Assembly (NCBI RefSeq): GCF_002160495.1
Contig: NZ_NFKR01000001.1
Span: forward strand, 1 to 64,000
Direction: 5' to 3'
Source: Erysipelatoclostridium sp. An173
GTDB taxonomy: Bacteria; Bacillota_I; Bacilli_A; Erysipelotrichales; Coprobacillaceae
DNA: 64,000 nucleotides
Part shown: piece by piece, positions 7,737 to 16,763 of the stretch
Layout of the letters: each line of letters starts with the position of its first letter
Numbering within the stretch: position 1 is the first letter of the stretch
Made by a program: the position numbers and the translations under genes
The notes under the pieces: generated by a model
The model's input: only the letters and a program-made list of their open reading frames with translations
Databases searched by the model: none
What the model was told of the DNA's origin: nothing

Positions 7737-10001
7737 ATGGCAAAAACAAGTCGTTCAAAAAAATCCAAACAAGAACAAATAAGTGAAAATCTAAAAATGC
7801 GCATTATTGCTGCTGTTGGATTGTTTTTAATTGTTGTAAGTGCCATGAAGCTAGGACCAATTGGACAACAATTAAATTTTTTATGTACTTATTTAATTGG
7901 TAATTTTGTGGGAATTGGCTATATATTATTAATTATGTTAAGTGGTTATGTTATTTATAAAGCCAAAATGCCAAAACTAAGTAATCCCCGAGCAGTTGGT
8001 TTATATCTTGTAATTGGTGCAATTTTAACATTAATGTCGTCTTTTAATGATGATACAATGGTTGGAATAAAAGTTATCAATCAATATATAAATACATCCT
8101 CATGTAATCGTGGTGGTTTTTTAGGTGCTATCTTTTATGGTATCTTAAGCGCATTGTTTGATAAAACTGGTGCAATGATTGCTGCAGGTTTTATTTTAGT
8201 TATTGGAATTGCATTACTAGGAAGTAAATTTTATATTGATCATTACAAAAAAATAAACAAAATACACAAGACTGTTAAAGACGTAAATAATAAGACAAAC
8301 AGTAAATTTGTTGATTTCTTTTCTAGAAAAAAAGAGCAGGAAAAAGTATTCTTTCCAGAAGAAATTTTTGAAGATGAAAATAAAAAGAAGAAAACTAAAA
8401 AAAGTGCTAAACCAGCAGCAAAGATACATTTAGAAGAAGATGATAATATTCCTTCAACATTTGAGTTTAACGATGAATCAATGACATTGGAAATCAAAGA
8501 TAAACAACCTAAAGTTCATGAATCACAAGAAAAAAATAAAAAAAGTGTTAATAAAAATTATCGATTACCACCACTTAATTTATTAAAAAATTCAACAGCA
8601 AAGAAAACTACTAAAAATAAAGATAATGCGCTAACCAAAGCTGAAACCTTAACTGATGTTCTTCATCAATTTGGTGTTAATGCTTCTATTAGTGATATTT
8701 TTATTGGTCCATCAGTTACTAAATATGAATTAAAATTAGAAACAGGAACACGTGTCAATAAAATTATGCAGCTTCAAGATGATATTAAATTAGCTTTAGC
8801 AGCTAAAGATATTCGAATTGAAGCACCGATTCCAGGTAAAGCGGCTGTAGGTGTTGAAATTCCTAATAGTGTTGCTACTACAGTAAGCTTCAAAGAAGTA
8901 ATTAAAGATATTCCATTAGAATATCAAAATAGTAAATTATTAGTTCCTTTAGGTAAAGATGTTAGTGGAAAAATTATTTATGCTGAATTAAATAAAATGC
9001 CTCATCTTTTAATTGCCGGAGCTACTGGTAGTGGAAAATCAGTTTGCGTAAATACGATAATTTGTAGTATTTTAATGCGTGCTCGTCCAGATGAAGTAAA
9101 ATTCATTCTTGTCGATCCTAAAAAAGTTGAATTAACAAACTATAATGGTATTCCTCATTTATTAGCACCGGTTGTCACTGATCCTAAAAAAGCAGCAGCA
9201 GTTTTACAAGAAGTAGTTGTTGAAATGGAACGCCGTTATGATTTATTTGCCAAAGCAAATGTTAGAAATATTGAATCTTATAATACATATGTTAATAAAA
9301 AGAATAATGCATTATCGCAAGATGAACAATTAGAATTATTACCATTCCATGTTGTTATATTAGATGAGGTTGCTGATTTAATGATGGTTGCAAGTAAACA
9401 GGTTGAAGACTGTATCATGCGAATTGCTCAAATGGCCCGGGCTGCAGGTATACATTTAATAGTGGCGACGCAAAGACCTTCTACTGATATTATTACTGGA
9501 GTAATAAAAGCTAATATTCCATCAAGAATTGCTTTTGCTGTTTCTTCTGGCGTTGATTCGAGAACTATTTTAGATGCTTCTGGAGCTGAGAAGTTATTAG
9601 GAAAAGGAGACATGCTGTTTTCACCAATGGGATCAAGTTCACCGATAAGAGTGCAGGGAGCCTTTGTTTCTGATGAAGAAGTCAGTGCAATTGTCGACTA
9701 TGCTTCAAGTCAGCAGGAAGCTAATTATGATGAAAAATATATAAATGTTAAATTAAATACTAGTACTTTTGCTTCTTCATCTAAAGAAGAAGAGGAAGAT
9801 GCTGAATATGAGATGTGTCGTAGCTTTGTAATCAATGCTCAAAAAGCGAGTACTTCGCTATTACAACGCCAATTTAGAATTGGCTATAATAAGGCTGCTC
9901 GAATTATTGATCAGCTAGAAGCTGAGGGCGTTATTGGGCCTCAAATAGGTTCTAAACCACGAGAAGTGTATATACGTGGTTATCAAGAAGAAGATATTTA
10001 A
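7737..10001 (+). CDS. spoIIIE: DNA translocase SpoIIIE/FtsK
   Basis: This membrane-anchored ATPase pumps DNA across the septum at division and into the forespore. The 754 residues show four N-terminal membrane helices (about 20-165), a charged Lys/Glu-rich linker (about 175-300), the alpha domain, the RecA-like motor with Walker A GATGSGKS near residue 430 and Walker B LDEVADL, and a C-terminal winged-helix gamma domain ending in REVYI that reads polar DNA motifs. The ATG at 7737 is preferred; a GTG at 7725 in the same frame is possible. The order rnjB-spoIIIE-ymfF matches B. subtilis, hence the name SpoIIIE. Confidence 0.93.
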   Translation: MAKTSRSKKSKQEQISENLKMRIIAAVGLFLIVVSAMKLGPIGQQLNFLCTYLIGNFVGIGYILLIMLSGYVIYKAKMPKLSNPRAVGLYLVIGAILTLMSSFNDDTMVGIKVINQYINTSSCNRGGFLGAIFYGILSALFDKTGAMIAAGFILVIGIALLGSKFYIDHYKKINKIHKTVKDVNNKTNSKFVDFFSRKKEQEKVFFPEEIFEDENKKKKTKKSAKPAAKIHLEEDDNIPSTFEFNDESMTLEIKDKQPKVHESQEKNKKSVNKNYRLPPLNLLKNSTAKKTTKNKDNALTKAETLTDVLHQFGVNASISDIFIGPSVTKYELKLETGTRVNKIMQLQDDIKLALAAKDIRIEAPIPGKAAVGVEIPNSVATTVSFKEVIKDIPLEYQNSKLLVPLGKDVSGKIIYAELNKMPHLLIAGATGSGKSVCVNTIICSILMRARPDEVKFILVDPKKVELTNYNGIPHLLAPVVTDPKKAAAVLQEVVVEMERRYDLFAKANVRNIESYNTYVNKKNNALSQDEQLELLPFHVVILDEVADLMMVASKQVEDCIMRIAQMARAAGIHLIVATQRPSTDIITGVIKANIPSRIAFAVSSGVDSRTILDASGAEKLLGKGDMLFSPMGSSSPIRVQGAFVSDEEVSAIVDYASSQQEANYDEKYINVKLNTSTFASSSKEEEEDAEYEMCRSFVINAQKASTSLLQRQFRIGYNKAARIIDQLEAEGVIGPQIGSKPREVYIRGYQEEDI

Positions 10002-10019
10002 TTTATTATTTTATGATTT

Positions 10020-10048
10020 AAGACTTCATTTTGCGAAGTCTTTTTTAT
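10020..10048 (+). terminator. Rho-independent terminator after spoIIIE
   Basis: The stem AGACTTC/GAAGTCT with a seven-base loop is followed by TTTTTTATTTT. Confidence 0.85.
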
Positions 10049-10156
10049 TTTAATAGTGCTTGATTAATTTTAATTACGGTCTTATTTTTTTGTATTTTAA
10101 TTTTAATTTTATTAAATTGGTGTATAATATCATATATGTTTGTAAAGGAGTGTTTT

Positions 10157-11419
10157 ATGAAAAAAAGTTATCAATTATCAGGATATACATTACATGTAAT
10201 TCCAACTAAAAAGTTTAAAAATATAACAATGTCATTGAAATTAGAAAACAAATTAACAAGAGAAAATGTTACTAAACGTTCTTTATTGGCTTTCATGTTG
10301 ACAGGTGGTACTCAAAATTATCCTTCAACCCAAGCTTTATCAAGACATTTAGAAGATTTATATGGAATGAGTTTTGGAACAAATCTTGCAACAAAAGGAA
10401 TAGGGCAAGTGTTAAATATTTCTAGTGTTTGTATTAATGAAGCTTTTTTACCATATCAAGAAGATTTATTAAAAGAACAGATAAAAATGTTTAACGATGT
10501 ATTATTTAATCCTAATGTAAAAGATGGCAAATTTGATGAAAAAACATTTAATATTAAGAAAAAAGAATTGAAAGAACGCTTAATTGCTCAAAATGATGAT
10601 AAATTCATGTATGGTATTGATCAATTATTTACAAATATGGGTGAAGGTGGCTTTTTATCAATTCGTAATAATGGCTATATCGATGAAATCGATCAAATTT
10701 CTAATGAAGAATTGTATCAATATTTACAAGAATGCATTGAAAATGATTCAAAACATATCTATGTTGTAGGTGATGTTAATGAAAATATAGTTGAGACATT
10801 TAAAGAAAACTTACAATTTAAAACTAACCCAGCTGCTGTTTATCCAGTTACTAATTTTAAATCAACAAAAAAAGAAGTTTTAGAAGTAATTGAAAAACAA
10901 GACATTATTCAATCTAAATTAAATATTGGTTATGTAGTAGATTGCAACTTTAGTGATCCAGGAACTTATGCAATGACTGTTTTTAATGCCATGTTTGGTG
11001 GTTTTTCACAGTCAAGATTATTTAGAGTAGTTAGAGAAAAACATAGTTTATGCTATTATATTTCTTCAAGCTATGGTGCTTTTAGTGGTATTATGACTGT
11101 TAATGCAGGAATTGAAGGAAAAGATTATCAAAAAACATTAGATTTAATCGCTCAAGAACTTAAAAACTTCCAAGACGGTAAATTTGATGATGATGAAATT
11201 AATTTGGCTAAATTAATGTTAAAAAGTTCATTAACTAAAACTAAAGATGAACCAATTAGTTTAATTACTTTAGCATACAATCGTGATTTAACTAATATTC
11301 AAGAAACTAATGATGAATATTTAGAAAAATTAATGAGCGTTACTAAAGAAGAAATAATTGCAGCTAGTAAAAAAGTTCATTTAGATACAATCTTTTTACT
11401 TACAGGGAGTGATAAATAA
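10157..11419 (+). CDS. ymfF: M16-type peptidase homologue YmfF (non-catalytic partner)
   Basis: A 420-residue member of the M16 (insulinase-like) family that lacks the HxxEH zinc motif; the position is occupied by an ordinary helix around LAFMLTGGTQNYPS. In the family such subunits pair with an active one, here probably YmfH. Databases link the pair to maturation of EF-P with 5-aminopentanol (also written YfmF). The ATG at 10157 after AAGGAG is preferred over 10136. The gene shares a TAATG overlap with ymfH, which suggests translational coupling and equal amounts. Confidence 0.82.
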   Translation: MKKSYQLSGYTLHVIPTKKFKNITMSLKLENKLTRENVTKRSLLAFMLTGGTQNYPSTQALSRHLEDLYGMSFGTNLATKGIGQVLNISSVCINEAFLPYQEDLLKEQIKMFNDVLFNPNVKDGKFDEKTFNIKKKELKERLIAQNDDKFMYGIDQLFTNMGEGGFLSIRNNGYIDEIDQISNEELYQYLQECIENDSKHIYVVGDVNENIVETFKENLQFKTNPAAVYPVTNFKSTKKEVLEVIEKQDIIQSKLNIGYVVDCNFSDPGTYAMTVFNAMFGGFSQSRLFRVVREKHSLCYYISSSYGAFSGIMTVNAGIEGKDYQKTLDLIAQELKNFQDGKFDDDEINLAKLMLKSSLTKTKDEPISLITLAYNRDLTNIQETNDEYLEKLMSVTKEEIIAASKKVHLDTIFLLTGSDK

Positions 11420-12702
11420 TGGAAAAGATATATTTTGAAACATTAAAAGAAACTTTATATCATGAAAAAATGGCCAATGGATTACAAGTTTATCTTCTAC
11501 CAAAAATGGGTTTTGAAAAAACTTATGGGTTATTTTCAACTAAGTTTGGAGCTATTGATACAACTTTTATTCCTTTAAATAAAGATGAAATGATTAAAGT
11601 TGAAGACGGAATTGCTCATTTTTTAGAACATAAAATGTTTGATATGAGTGATGGTGATGCTTCAGAAAAATTTGCTAAGTTAGGAGCTAGTACTAATGCT
11701 TTTACATCTTCAAGTCGTACAGCTTATTTATTTAGTACTACTTCAAACGAATATGCTTGTATTGAATTATTACTAGACTTTGTTCAAAAATTAGAAATCA
11801 CCCCTGAAAGTGTAGAAAAAGAAAAGGGGATTATTGGTCAAGAAATAAAAATGTACGATGATGATCCAGACTGGCAAGTTTATTTTGGTTCAATTCAAAA
11901 TTTATATCAACAACACCCAGTTGCTGTTGACATCGCTGGAACTGTAGAAACAGTAAATCGTACTGATAAGGATATGCTTGAATTATGCTACAACACTTTT
12001 TATCATCCAAGTAACATGATGATTTTTGTAGTTGGAAATATTGATCCAGATAAAGCAATGGCTACAATTAAAGAAAATCAGGATAAAAAGAATTTTAGTT
12101 TAGCTAACCCAATTGTCTTGAAAAAAGTAAATGAGCCTAAGGAAATTAAAACAAAAGAAAAAGTATTAACTATGGATGTTGAAATGAATAAAATAATTGT
12201 TTCAATTAAAGTTAATGAAATTCTGGAAAATCCTAAAGATAAAATCAAAAGAGAATTAGCGTTAAACTTACTATTTGATCTATTATTTTCTAAAAGTGCA
12301 AAATTATACAATGATTGGTTAAATCAAGGCATTATTAATGATTCTTTTAGCGCAAGTTTTACGCAAGAACGTGATTATGCATTTATTCAAATTGGTTGTG
12401 ATTGCAATGATTATGAAACACTAAAAGAAAAGTTATTAGATTTAATCAAAGATTTTGATACAATTAAAATTGATCAAGAAGACTTTAATCGTATTAAAAA
12501 GAAAAATATTGGTTTATTTATTAATATGTTTAATAGTCCAGAAAGTATTGCTAATTTATTTAGTCGTTACTATTTTGAAGGAACAAATGCTTTTGATTTA
12601 GTTGATGAAGTTGCAAAATTAGAAATAGATGATATTTACGATGTTTTTAAATATTTTGATTTGCAATATACTAGTGTTTGTATCGTGAAAAAAAATCATT
12701 AA
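11419..12702 (+). CDS. ymfH: M16 zinc peptidase homologue YmfH
   Basis: A 427-residue M16 peptidase with an intact zinc motif HFLEH (residues about 63-67) and the downstream glutamate region EKEKGIIGQEI. Two similar halves are expected for the family. It probably forms a heterodimer with YmfF. The physiological substrate is unknown; the EF-P modification link comes from B. subtilis annotation. Here ymfI, which encodes the reductase of that pathway, is not adjacent, and EF-P in this window has Arg at the modified position. The start overlaps the ymfF stop by one base. Confidence 0.87.
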   Translation: MEKIYFETLKETLYHEKMANGLQVYLLPKMGFEKTYGLFSTKFGAIDTTFIPLNKDEMIKVEDGIAHFLEHKMFDMSDGDASEKFAKLGASTNAFTSSSRTAYLFSTTSNEYACIELLLDFVQKLEITPESVEKEKGIIGQEIKMYDDDPDWQVYFGSIQNLYQQHPVAVDIAGTVETVNRTDKDMLELCYNTFYHPSNMMIFVVGNIDPDKAMATIKENQDKKNFSLANPIVLKKVNEPKEIKTKEKVLTMDVEMNKIIVSIKVNEILENPKDKIKRELALNLLFDLLFSKSAKLYNDWLNQGIINDSFSASFTQERDYAFIQIGCDCNDYETLKEKLLDLIKDFDTIKIDQEDFNRIKKKNIGLFINMFNSPESIANLFSRYYFEGTNAFDLVDEVAKLEIDDIYDVFKYFDLQYTSVCIVKKNH

Positions 12703-12725
12703 GGTAAACGTTAAATCTAAAATAG

Positions 12726-12753
12726 TTGACACAAGAAGTGCTTATGTTATAAT
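12726..12753 (+). promoter_or_regulatory. Strong vegetative promoter for a structured small RNA
   Basis: A perfect TTGACA (12726-12731) and a perfect TATAAT (12748-12753) are 16 bases apart. This is among the closest consensus matches noticed in the window and suggests an abundant transcript beginning near 12760. Confidence 0.8.
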
Positions 12754-12759
12754 AACGGT

Positions 12760-12914
12760 GGTAAGAGAGTAAATAAATTTCCACATCATAGATAAGGGAA
12801 CCTGACTTAAATGGTGGTGTTGAAAACCTGTCTTCGAATAGGGATCCTAAAGCTAATTTAAAGGTGCCCACCTGTACAAAACAGGGAAATATCTAAAAAC
12901 TCTCTTCCTTTTTT
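12760..12914 (+). ncRNA. ssrS: Structured ~155-nt RNA, candidate 6S RNA
   Basis: A consensus promoter lies just upstream. The ends pair through AAGAGAGT (12763-12770) and ACTCTCTT (12899-12906), followed by a T-run at 12909-12914, so the closing stem doubles as a terminator. Inside are further pairings (ATTTCC with GGAAAT) and a CCTGT/ACAGG hairpin near 12880-12895. A closing stem around a large bubble with CCTGA on the 5' side resembles 6S RNA, which binds RNA polymerase. No long reading frame is present. It ends only about 17 bases before ynzC, so a regulatory leader is the main alternative; GGTGG and CCACC could form a competing pairing. Confidence 0.55.
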
Positions 12915-12931
12915 ATTTAAGGAGAAAGATT

Positions 12932-13168
12932 ATGAGTCAAATAGATCCAAAATTAATTGCTAGAATTAATGAATTAGCTAAAAAGAAAAAAGAGGGTACT
13001 ATTACAAAAAAAGAATTAGACGAACAAGCTAAATTAAGACAAGAATATTTAAAAGCTTTTCGTGGTAATTTTAAACAGCAATTAATGGGTATTAAAATTG
13101 TTGATGAAAAAGGTAATGATGTAACTCCAAAAAAATTAAAAAGTGAACAGTCTAAAAAATTAAATTAA
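12932..13168 (+). CDS. ynzC: DUF896 family protein YnzC
   Basis: A 78-residue, highly charged helical protein of the DUF896 family; the KEGTITKKELDEQAKLRQEYL core is diagnostic. Its function is not firmly established; in B. subtilis the gene sits in the SOS-linked yneA-yneB-ynzC group. AAGGAG precedes the ATG. No separate promoter is visible between it and the structured RNA, so it may be made by read-through. The following transketolase gene preserves the B. subtilis order. Confidence 0.85.
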   Translation: MSQIDPKLIARINELAKKKKEGTITKKELDEQAKLRQEYLKAFRGNFKQQLMGIKIVDEKGNDVTPKKLKSEQSKKLN

Positions 13169-13196
13169 GCGAATTTTTTTTAGTTCGCTTTTTAAT
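13165..13196 (+). terminator. Rho-independent terminator after ynzC
   Basis: The stem AAGCGAA/TTCGCTT encloses a T-rich loop and is followed by a T-run. Confidence 0.8.
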
Positions 13197-13282
13197 TTGG
13201 TAGTAATAATCAACATAATTTTAATTAACTAATTTATCTTAATGCTTTCTTAATATTTTTCTACATTTAAAATAACCTAATA

Positions 13283-13310
13283 TTGCGTTATTTTTTTATT
13301 TGTGTATAAT
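13283..13310 (+). promoter_or_regulatory. Predicted promoter of tkt
   Basis: TTGCGT (13283-13288) and a perfect TATAAT (13305-13310) are spaced by 16 bases. The transketolase start lies about 40 bases downstream, after AAAGGAG. Confidence 0.6.
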
Positions 13311-13349
13311 AGAGTTGAGTTTTTGTGAAAAAAGGAGAAAAGAAAATTA

Positions 13350-15326
13350 ATGGAAAGATCGAGTTTATCAATAGCAGCAATTCGTGCATTAGGTATTGAT
13401 GCAATTAACAAAGCTAATTCTGGACATCCAGGAATGGTTTTAGGATCGGCACCAGCTATGTATACTTTATTTACTAAAGAAATGAATATTTTTCATAAAC
13501 AAGCAGATTGGATCAATCGTGATCGCTTTGTTTTAGCTTCTGGTCATGCATCAGCACTTTTATATTCAGTTTTACATTTATCAGGTTTCAATATTTCTAT
13601 TGATGATCTTAAGAATTTTAGACAATGGGGTTCTGTAACTCCTGGTCATCCAGAATGTGATATCACTGATGGTGTAGATGCTTCTTCAGGTCCTTTAGGT
13701 CAAGGGATCCCAATGGCAGCTGGTATGGCGTTAGCTGAAAAGTTTTTAGCAACAAAATTTAATCGTGAAGGATTTGATATTGTTGACCATTACACATTTG
13801 CATTATGTGGTGACGGTGATATGCAAGAAGGTGTTACTTATGAAGCAGCTTCTTTAGCGGGACACTTATCATTAGGTAAATTAATTGTTTTATATGATGC
13901 TAATAATGTTACTTTAGATGGTCCTTTATCAATGTCATTTAGTGAAGATGTTAAAAAACGTTTTGAAGCTGTTGGATGGCAAGTTATCAAAGTAAACGAT
14001 GGTAATGATGTAAATGCAATCCAAAAAGCTATTCGTAAAGGAAAAAGAGAATTATATAAACCAACATTAATCATCATTAATACTGTAATTGGTTATGGTT
14101 CCGCAAATGAAGGAACAAGCAAAGTACATGGTAGCCCATTAGGATATGAAGATGGTAAAAATGCTAAAATATCATATGGTTTTGATCATGAAGAATTCTA
14201 CGTTCCTGAAGAAGTTTATGAAGATTTTGCAAATACATGTATTAAACGTGGTCGTAATCGCTTTAATAAATGGAACCGATTAATGAAAGAATACAAAAAA
14301 GCATATCCTGAATTAGCTCAAGAATTTGATGACGCGATCAATGATAGATACTCATTAGATATTGAAGAGTTAATTAAAAAATATCCTGCTGGACATAATG
14401 ATGCTACAAGAAATACATCATTAGAAACAATTCAAGAAATTGCCAAACAAAATCCAACATTTTTATCAGGAACAGCAGATTTAGCTTCTTCTACAAAAAC
14501 AACTATTGCTTCTGAAAAAAACTTTAGTGTTGAAAATTATGATGGACGCAATATTGCTTTTGGGATTCGTGAATTTGCAATGGTTGCCATGATGAATGGG
14601 ATGACATTACATAAAGGCGTTAGAGTTTCAGCTGGTGGATTCTTAGTATTTGCAGATTATTTTAAAGCAGCTTTAAGAATGGCTTGTTTAATGCATTTAC
14701 CAATTATTTTACCATTATCACATGATTCTATTGCCGTAGGTGAAGATGGTCCAACTCATCAGCCAATTGAACAATTAACAATGTTACGTTCATTACCAAA
14801 TATTCAAGTAATTCGTCCTGCTGATGCTAAAGAAATGGTAGCAGCATGGAAAATTGCTATTGAATCTAAAAAAACTCCTACAGCATTAATCTTAACTAGG
14901 CAAAATGTTGTTACTTTAGAAGATTCTTCTTATGAAGGAGTTTGTAAAGGAGCATACATTGTTGGTAAAGAACAAAATCGTATTGATGCAATTATCATCG
15001 CTAGCGGTAGTGAAGTTAGCTTAGCAATGCAAGCTAAAGATGAATTATTAAAAGAAAACATTGATGTTAGAGTTGTTTCAATGCCATCTATGGAATTATT
15101 TGATAAACAAGATTCAGAATATAAAGAAAGTGTTTTACCAAGTAATGTACGCGCTCGTTTATCAATTGAAATGGGATGCGATTTTGGATGGTATAAATAC
15201 GTTGGTCTAGATGGAAAAACTATGTCAGTAAATACATTTGGTGCAAGTGCTCCTGCTGATGTTGTAATTGAAAGATACGGTTTTACTGTTGAAAACGTTA
15301 TTAAAAATATTAAAGAAATAATTTAA
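13350..15326 (+). CDS. tkt: Transketolase
   Basis: A thiamine-diphosphate enzyme of the pentose phosphate pathway that moves two-carbon ketol units between sugar phosphates. The 658 residues match the family. Visible marks are the N-terminal NSGHPGMVLG, the cofactor motif CGDGDMQEG (about residues 153-161), ANNVTLDG, and the second-domain segment DSIAVGEDGPTHQPIEQL. It is a single gene with its own promoter and terminator, placed between ynzC and sirA as in B. subtilis. Nothing in the sequence suggests loss of activity. Confidence 0.97.
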   Translation: MERSSLSIAAIRALGIDAINKANSGHPGMVLGSAPAMYTLFTKEMNIFHKQADWINRDRFVLASGHASALLYSVLHLSGFNISIDDLKNFRQWGSVTPGHPECDITDGVDASSGPLGQGIPMAAGMALAEKFLATKFNREGFDIVDHYTFALCGDGDMQEGVTYEAASLAGHLSLGKLIVLYDANNVTLDGPLSMSFSEDVKKRFEAVGWQVIKVNDGNDVNAIQKAIRKGKRELYKPTLIIINTVIGYGSANEGTSKVHGSPLGYEDGKNAKISYGFDHEEFYVPEEVYEDFANTCIKRGRNRFNKWNRLMKEYKKAYPELAQEFDDAINDRYSLDIEELIKKYPAGHNDATRNTSLETIQEIAKQNPTFLSGTADLASSTKTTIASEKNFSVENYDGRNIAFGIREFAMVAMMNGMTLHKGVRVSAGGFLVFADYFKAALRMACLMHLPIILPLSHDSIAVGEDGPTHQPIEQLTMLRSLPNIQVIRPADAKEMVAAWKIAIESKKTPTALILTRQNVVTLEDSSYEGVCKGAYIVGKEQNRIDAIIIASGSEVSLAMQAKDELLKENIDVRVVSMPSMELFDKQDSEYKESVLPSNVRARLSIEMGCDFGWYKYVGLDGKTMSVNTFGASAPADVVIERYGFTVENVIKNIKEII

Positions 15327-15350
15327 TCGGAGTTAAACTCCGATTTTTTG
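15325..15350 (+). terminator. Rho-independent terminator after tkt
   Basis: The stem AATCGGAG/CTCCGATT with a short TTAAA loop is followed by six T residues. Confidence 0.88.
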
Positions 15351-15404
15351 CTATTTTGACATTATTTTTATTTTCTTTTTGTTAAGCTATAAATGGTGGT
15401 ATAA

Positions 15405-15785
15405 ATGAAAAGATATAAAATATATAAACTGAATCATAATGTCCATGAACTATTAAAACAATATCCCCAAATAAAAGAAATGCTTATTAATCTAGAACCA
15501 AAAAATAATTTTTTTTCTAAACAAATGGAATGTTTCTTTCAACCAAATGAGGGAGTTAGTGATTATATTGAGTATAAATTAAAAAATCGTTATGATTATC
15601 ATCGCGAAAAAAATAAACATTATATAGATAATCAATTAACTAAAGAACGTCTTACTTGTATTGTTTATGATTATTACATAGTTGTTGAAGCAAATAAAAA
15701 AACAAACATATTTATGGACATTATATACCAAATATCAAAAAGTTATGTTATAATGGTGGAGCAATCTAAAAATGTGGAGGTATGA
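15405..15785 (+). CDS. sirA: Sporulation inhibitor of replication SirA-like protein (YneE)
   Basis: A 126-residue protein called mainly from position: it lies between tkt and yneF, exactly where B. subtilis has sirA. The size and the YKIYKL start followed by a central basic helix are compatible with PF10747, but similarity is low. SirA binds DnaA domain I to stop new rounds of replication in cells committed to sporulation. It overlaps the first possible ATG of yneF. TTTTGACATT lies about 50 bases upstream and weakly resembles a Spo0A site; this is speculative. Confidence 0.62.
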   Translation: MKRYKIYKLNHNVHELLKQYPQIKEMLINLEPKNNFFSKQMECFFQPNEGVSDYIEYKLKNRYDYHREKNKHYIDNQLTKERLTCIVYDYYIVVEANKKTNIFMDIIYQISKSYVIMVEQSKNVEV

Positions 15786-15787
15786 AG

Positions 15788-15988
15788 ATGCTTAATGCCA
15801 TTATTGGACTTATAATCGGTGCCATTGTTGGATTCTTTGGTGCACGTTATGTGTTTAAAAAACAATTACAAAAAAATCCGCCAATTAACGAAAAGATGAT
15901 TCGTGCTATGTATATGGAAATGGGTCGTAAACCTAGTGAAGCACAAATCAAAAGAATTATGTCTTCGGTTATGGCACAATATAAATAA
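15788..15988 (+). CDS. yneF: YneF family small membrane protein (UPF0154)
   Basis: A 66-residue protein with one N-terminal membrane helix (about residues 2-22) and a conserved basic cytosolic tail containing MRKPSE-like GRKPSEAQ. The family is widespread in Firmicutes and its role is unknown. The ATG at 15788 is seven bases after GGAGG (15776-15780), whereas the in-frame ATG at 15782 is too close, so the shorter form is chosen. A TATAAT-like element at 15749-15754 inside sirA could drive it separately. Confidence 0.9.
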   Translation: MLNAIIGLIIGAIVGFFGARYVFKKQLQKNPPINEKMIRAMYMEMGRKPSEAQIKRIMSSVMAQYK

Positions 15989-16008
15989 GGGGCAACCCTT
16001 ATTTTTTT
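15984..16008 (+). terminator. Rho-independent terminator after yneF
   Basis: The stem AATAAGGG/CCCTTATT with a short GCAA-type loop is followed by a T-run, immediately after the stop codon. Confidence 0.85.
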
Positions 16009-16009
16009 G

Positions 16010-16038
16010 TAAAAAAAGAAGCTAATTACTAGCTTCTA
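16010..16038 (-). terminator. Rho-independent terminator after plsY
   Basis: Read on the minus strand, AGAAGCTA/TAGCTTCT is followed by seven T residues just after the plsY stop. Confidence 0.85.
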
Positions 16039-16041
16039 ATA

Positions 16042-16650
16042 TTACATCCACTTGATTTTAGATTCAGTTCCATTAATAACTCGTTTTAAATTTGAACGAT
16101 GTCGATAAATCAAAATTAAAATAACTGCTGCGACAACAATTTTTCCCACTAAAGAAATATCTAAAAATGGGACTGCAAATAATACTGATCCCGATGCAAG
16201 GACCGAAGATAACGATACATACTTACTGATTTTTAGAACAATAAAGAAAACTAATAAAGCTAAAATTGATCCAAGTGGTGTAACTGTAAAGAAAAATCCA
16301 ATAGCGGTTGATACAGCTTTACCACCTTTAAAACCAGCAAATATTGGGTAACAATGCCCGATTACACAAGCCAATGCACATATGTAGGCAACATCGCTAT
16401 TTAAATTTAGAGCATTTAAAATATAACGTGCTAACAAAGTTACAATTAATGCTTTTGATGCATCAAGTAAAATAACACCAACACCTGCTTTTTTCCCTAA
16501 AACACGGCCAGTATTTGTTCCCCCTAGATTTCCTGAACCATAATTACGAACATCTGTTTTATAAAATAGCTTACCAATTACTAATGCAAAAGGTATCGAA
16601 CCATAGAGATATCCGCAAATAATTAAAATTATTGAAATTATTATATCCAT
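16042..16650 (-). CDS. plsY: Acyl-phosphate:glycerol-3-phosphate acyltransferase PlsY
   Basis: This membrane enzyme puts the first acyl chain on glycerol-3-phosphate, using acyl-phosphate, to begin phospholipid synthesis. The 202 residues contain about five membrane helices and the three family motifs: GSIPFA near the N-terminus, GSGNLGGTNTGR (about residues 38-49) and GHCYPIFAGFKGGK (about 100-113). The ATG at 16650 after AGGTG is preferred over an in-frame GTG at 16659. It is convergent with yneF and divergent from parE, as often seen in Firmicutes. Confidence 0.95.
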   Translation of the reverse strand: MDIIISIILIICGYLYGSIPFALVIGKLFYKTDVRNYGSGNLGGTNTGRVLGKKAGVGVILLDASKALIVTLLARYILNALNLNSDVAYICALACVIGHCYPIFAGFKGGKAVSTAIGFFFTVTPLGSILALLVFFIVLKISKYVSLSSVLASGSVLFAVPFLDISLVGKIVVAAVILILIYRHRSNLKRVINGTESKIKWM

Positions 16651-16763
16651 TTTTATCACCTGAACCTATTATATATTATCGTTGTAAAAATGCAATAATC
16701 TTTGAAAAAAACATTGAACTTAGGTATAATAGAACAAGCGATTAAAGGAGGCAATTGAATTAT

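Noticed and set aside
12760-12914. T-box or SRP RNA
   Set aside because: No T-box AGGGTGGNACC-type sequence and no SRP GGAAG-type loop with its symmetrical stem; the 6S-like layout fits better.
16755-16763. TTG start for parE at 16755
   Set aside because: It is three bases from the ribosome site and adds three non-conserved residues; ATG at 16764 gives the family-typical start.
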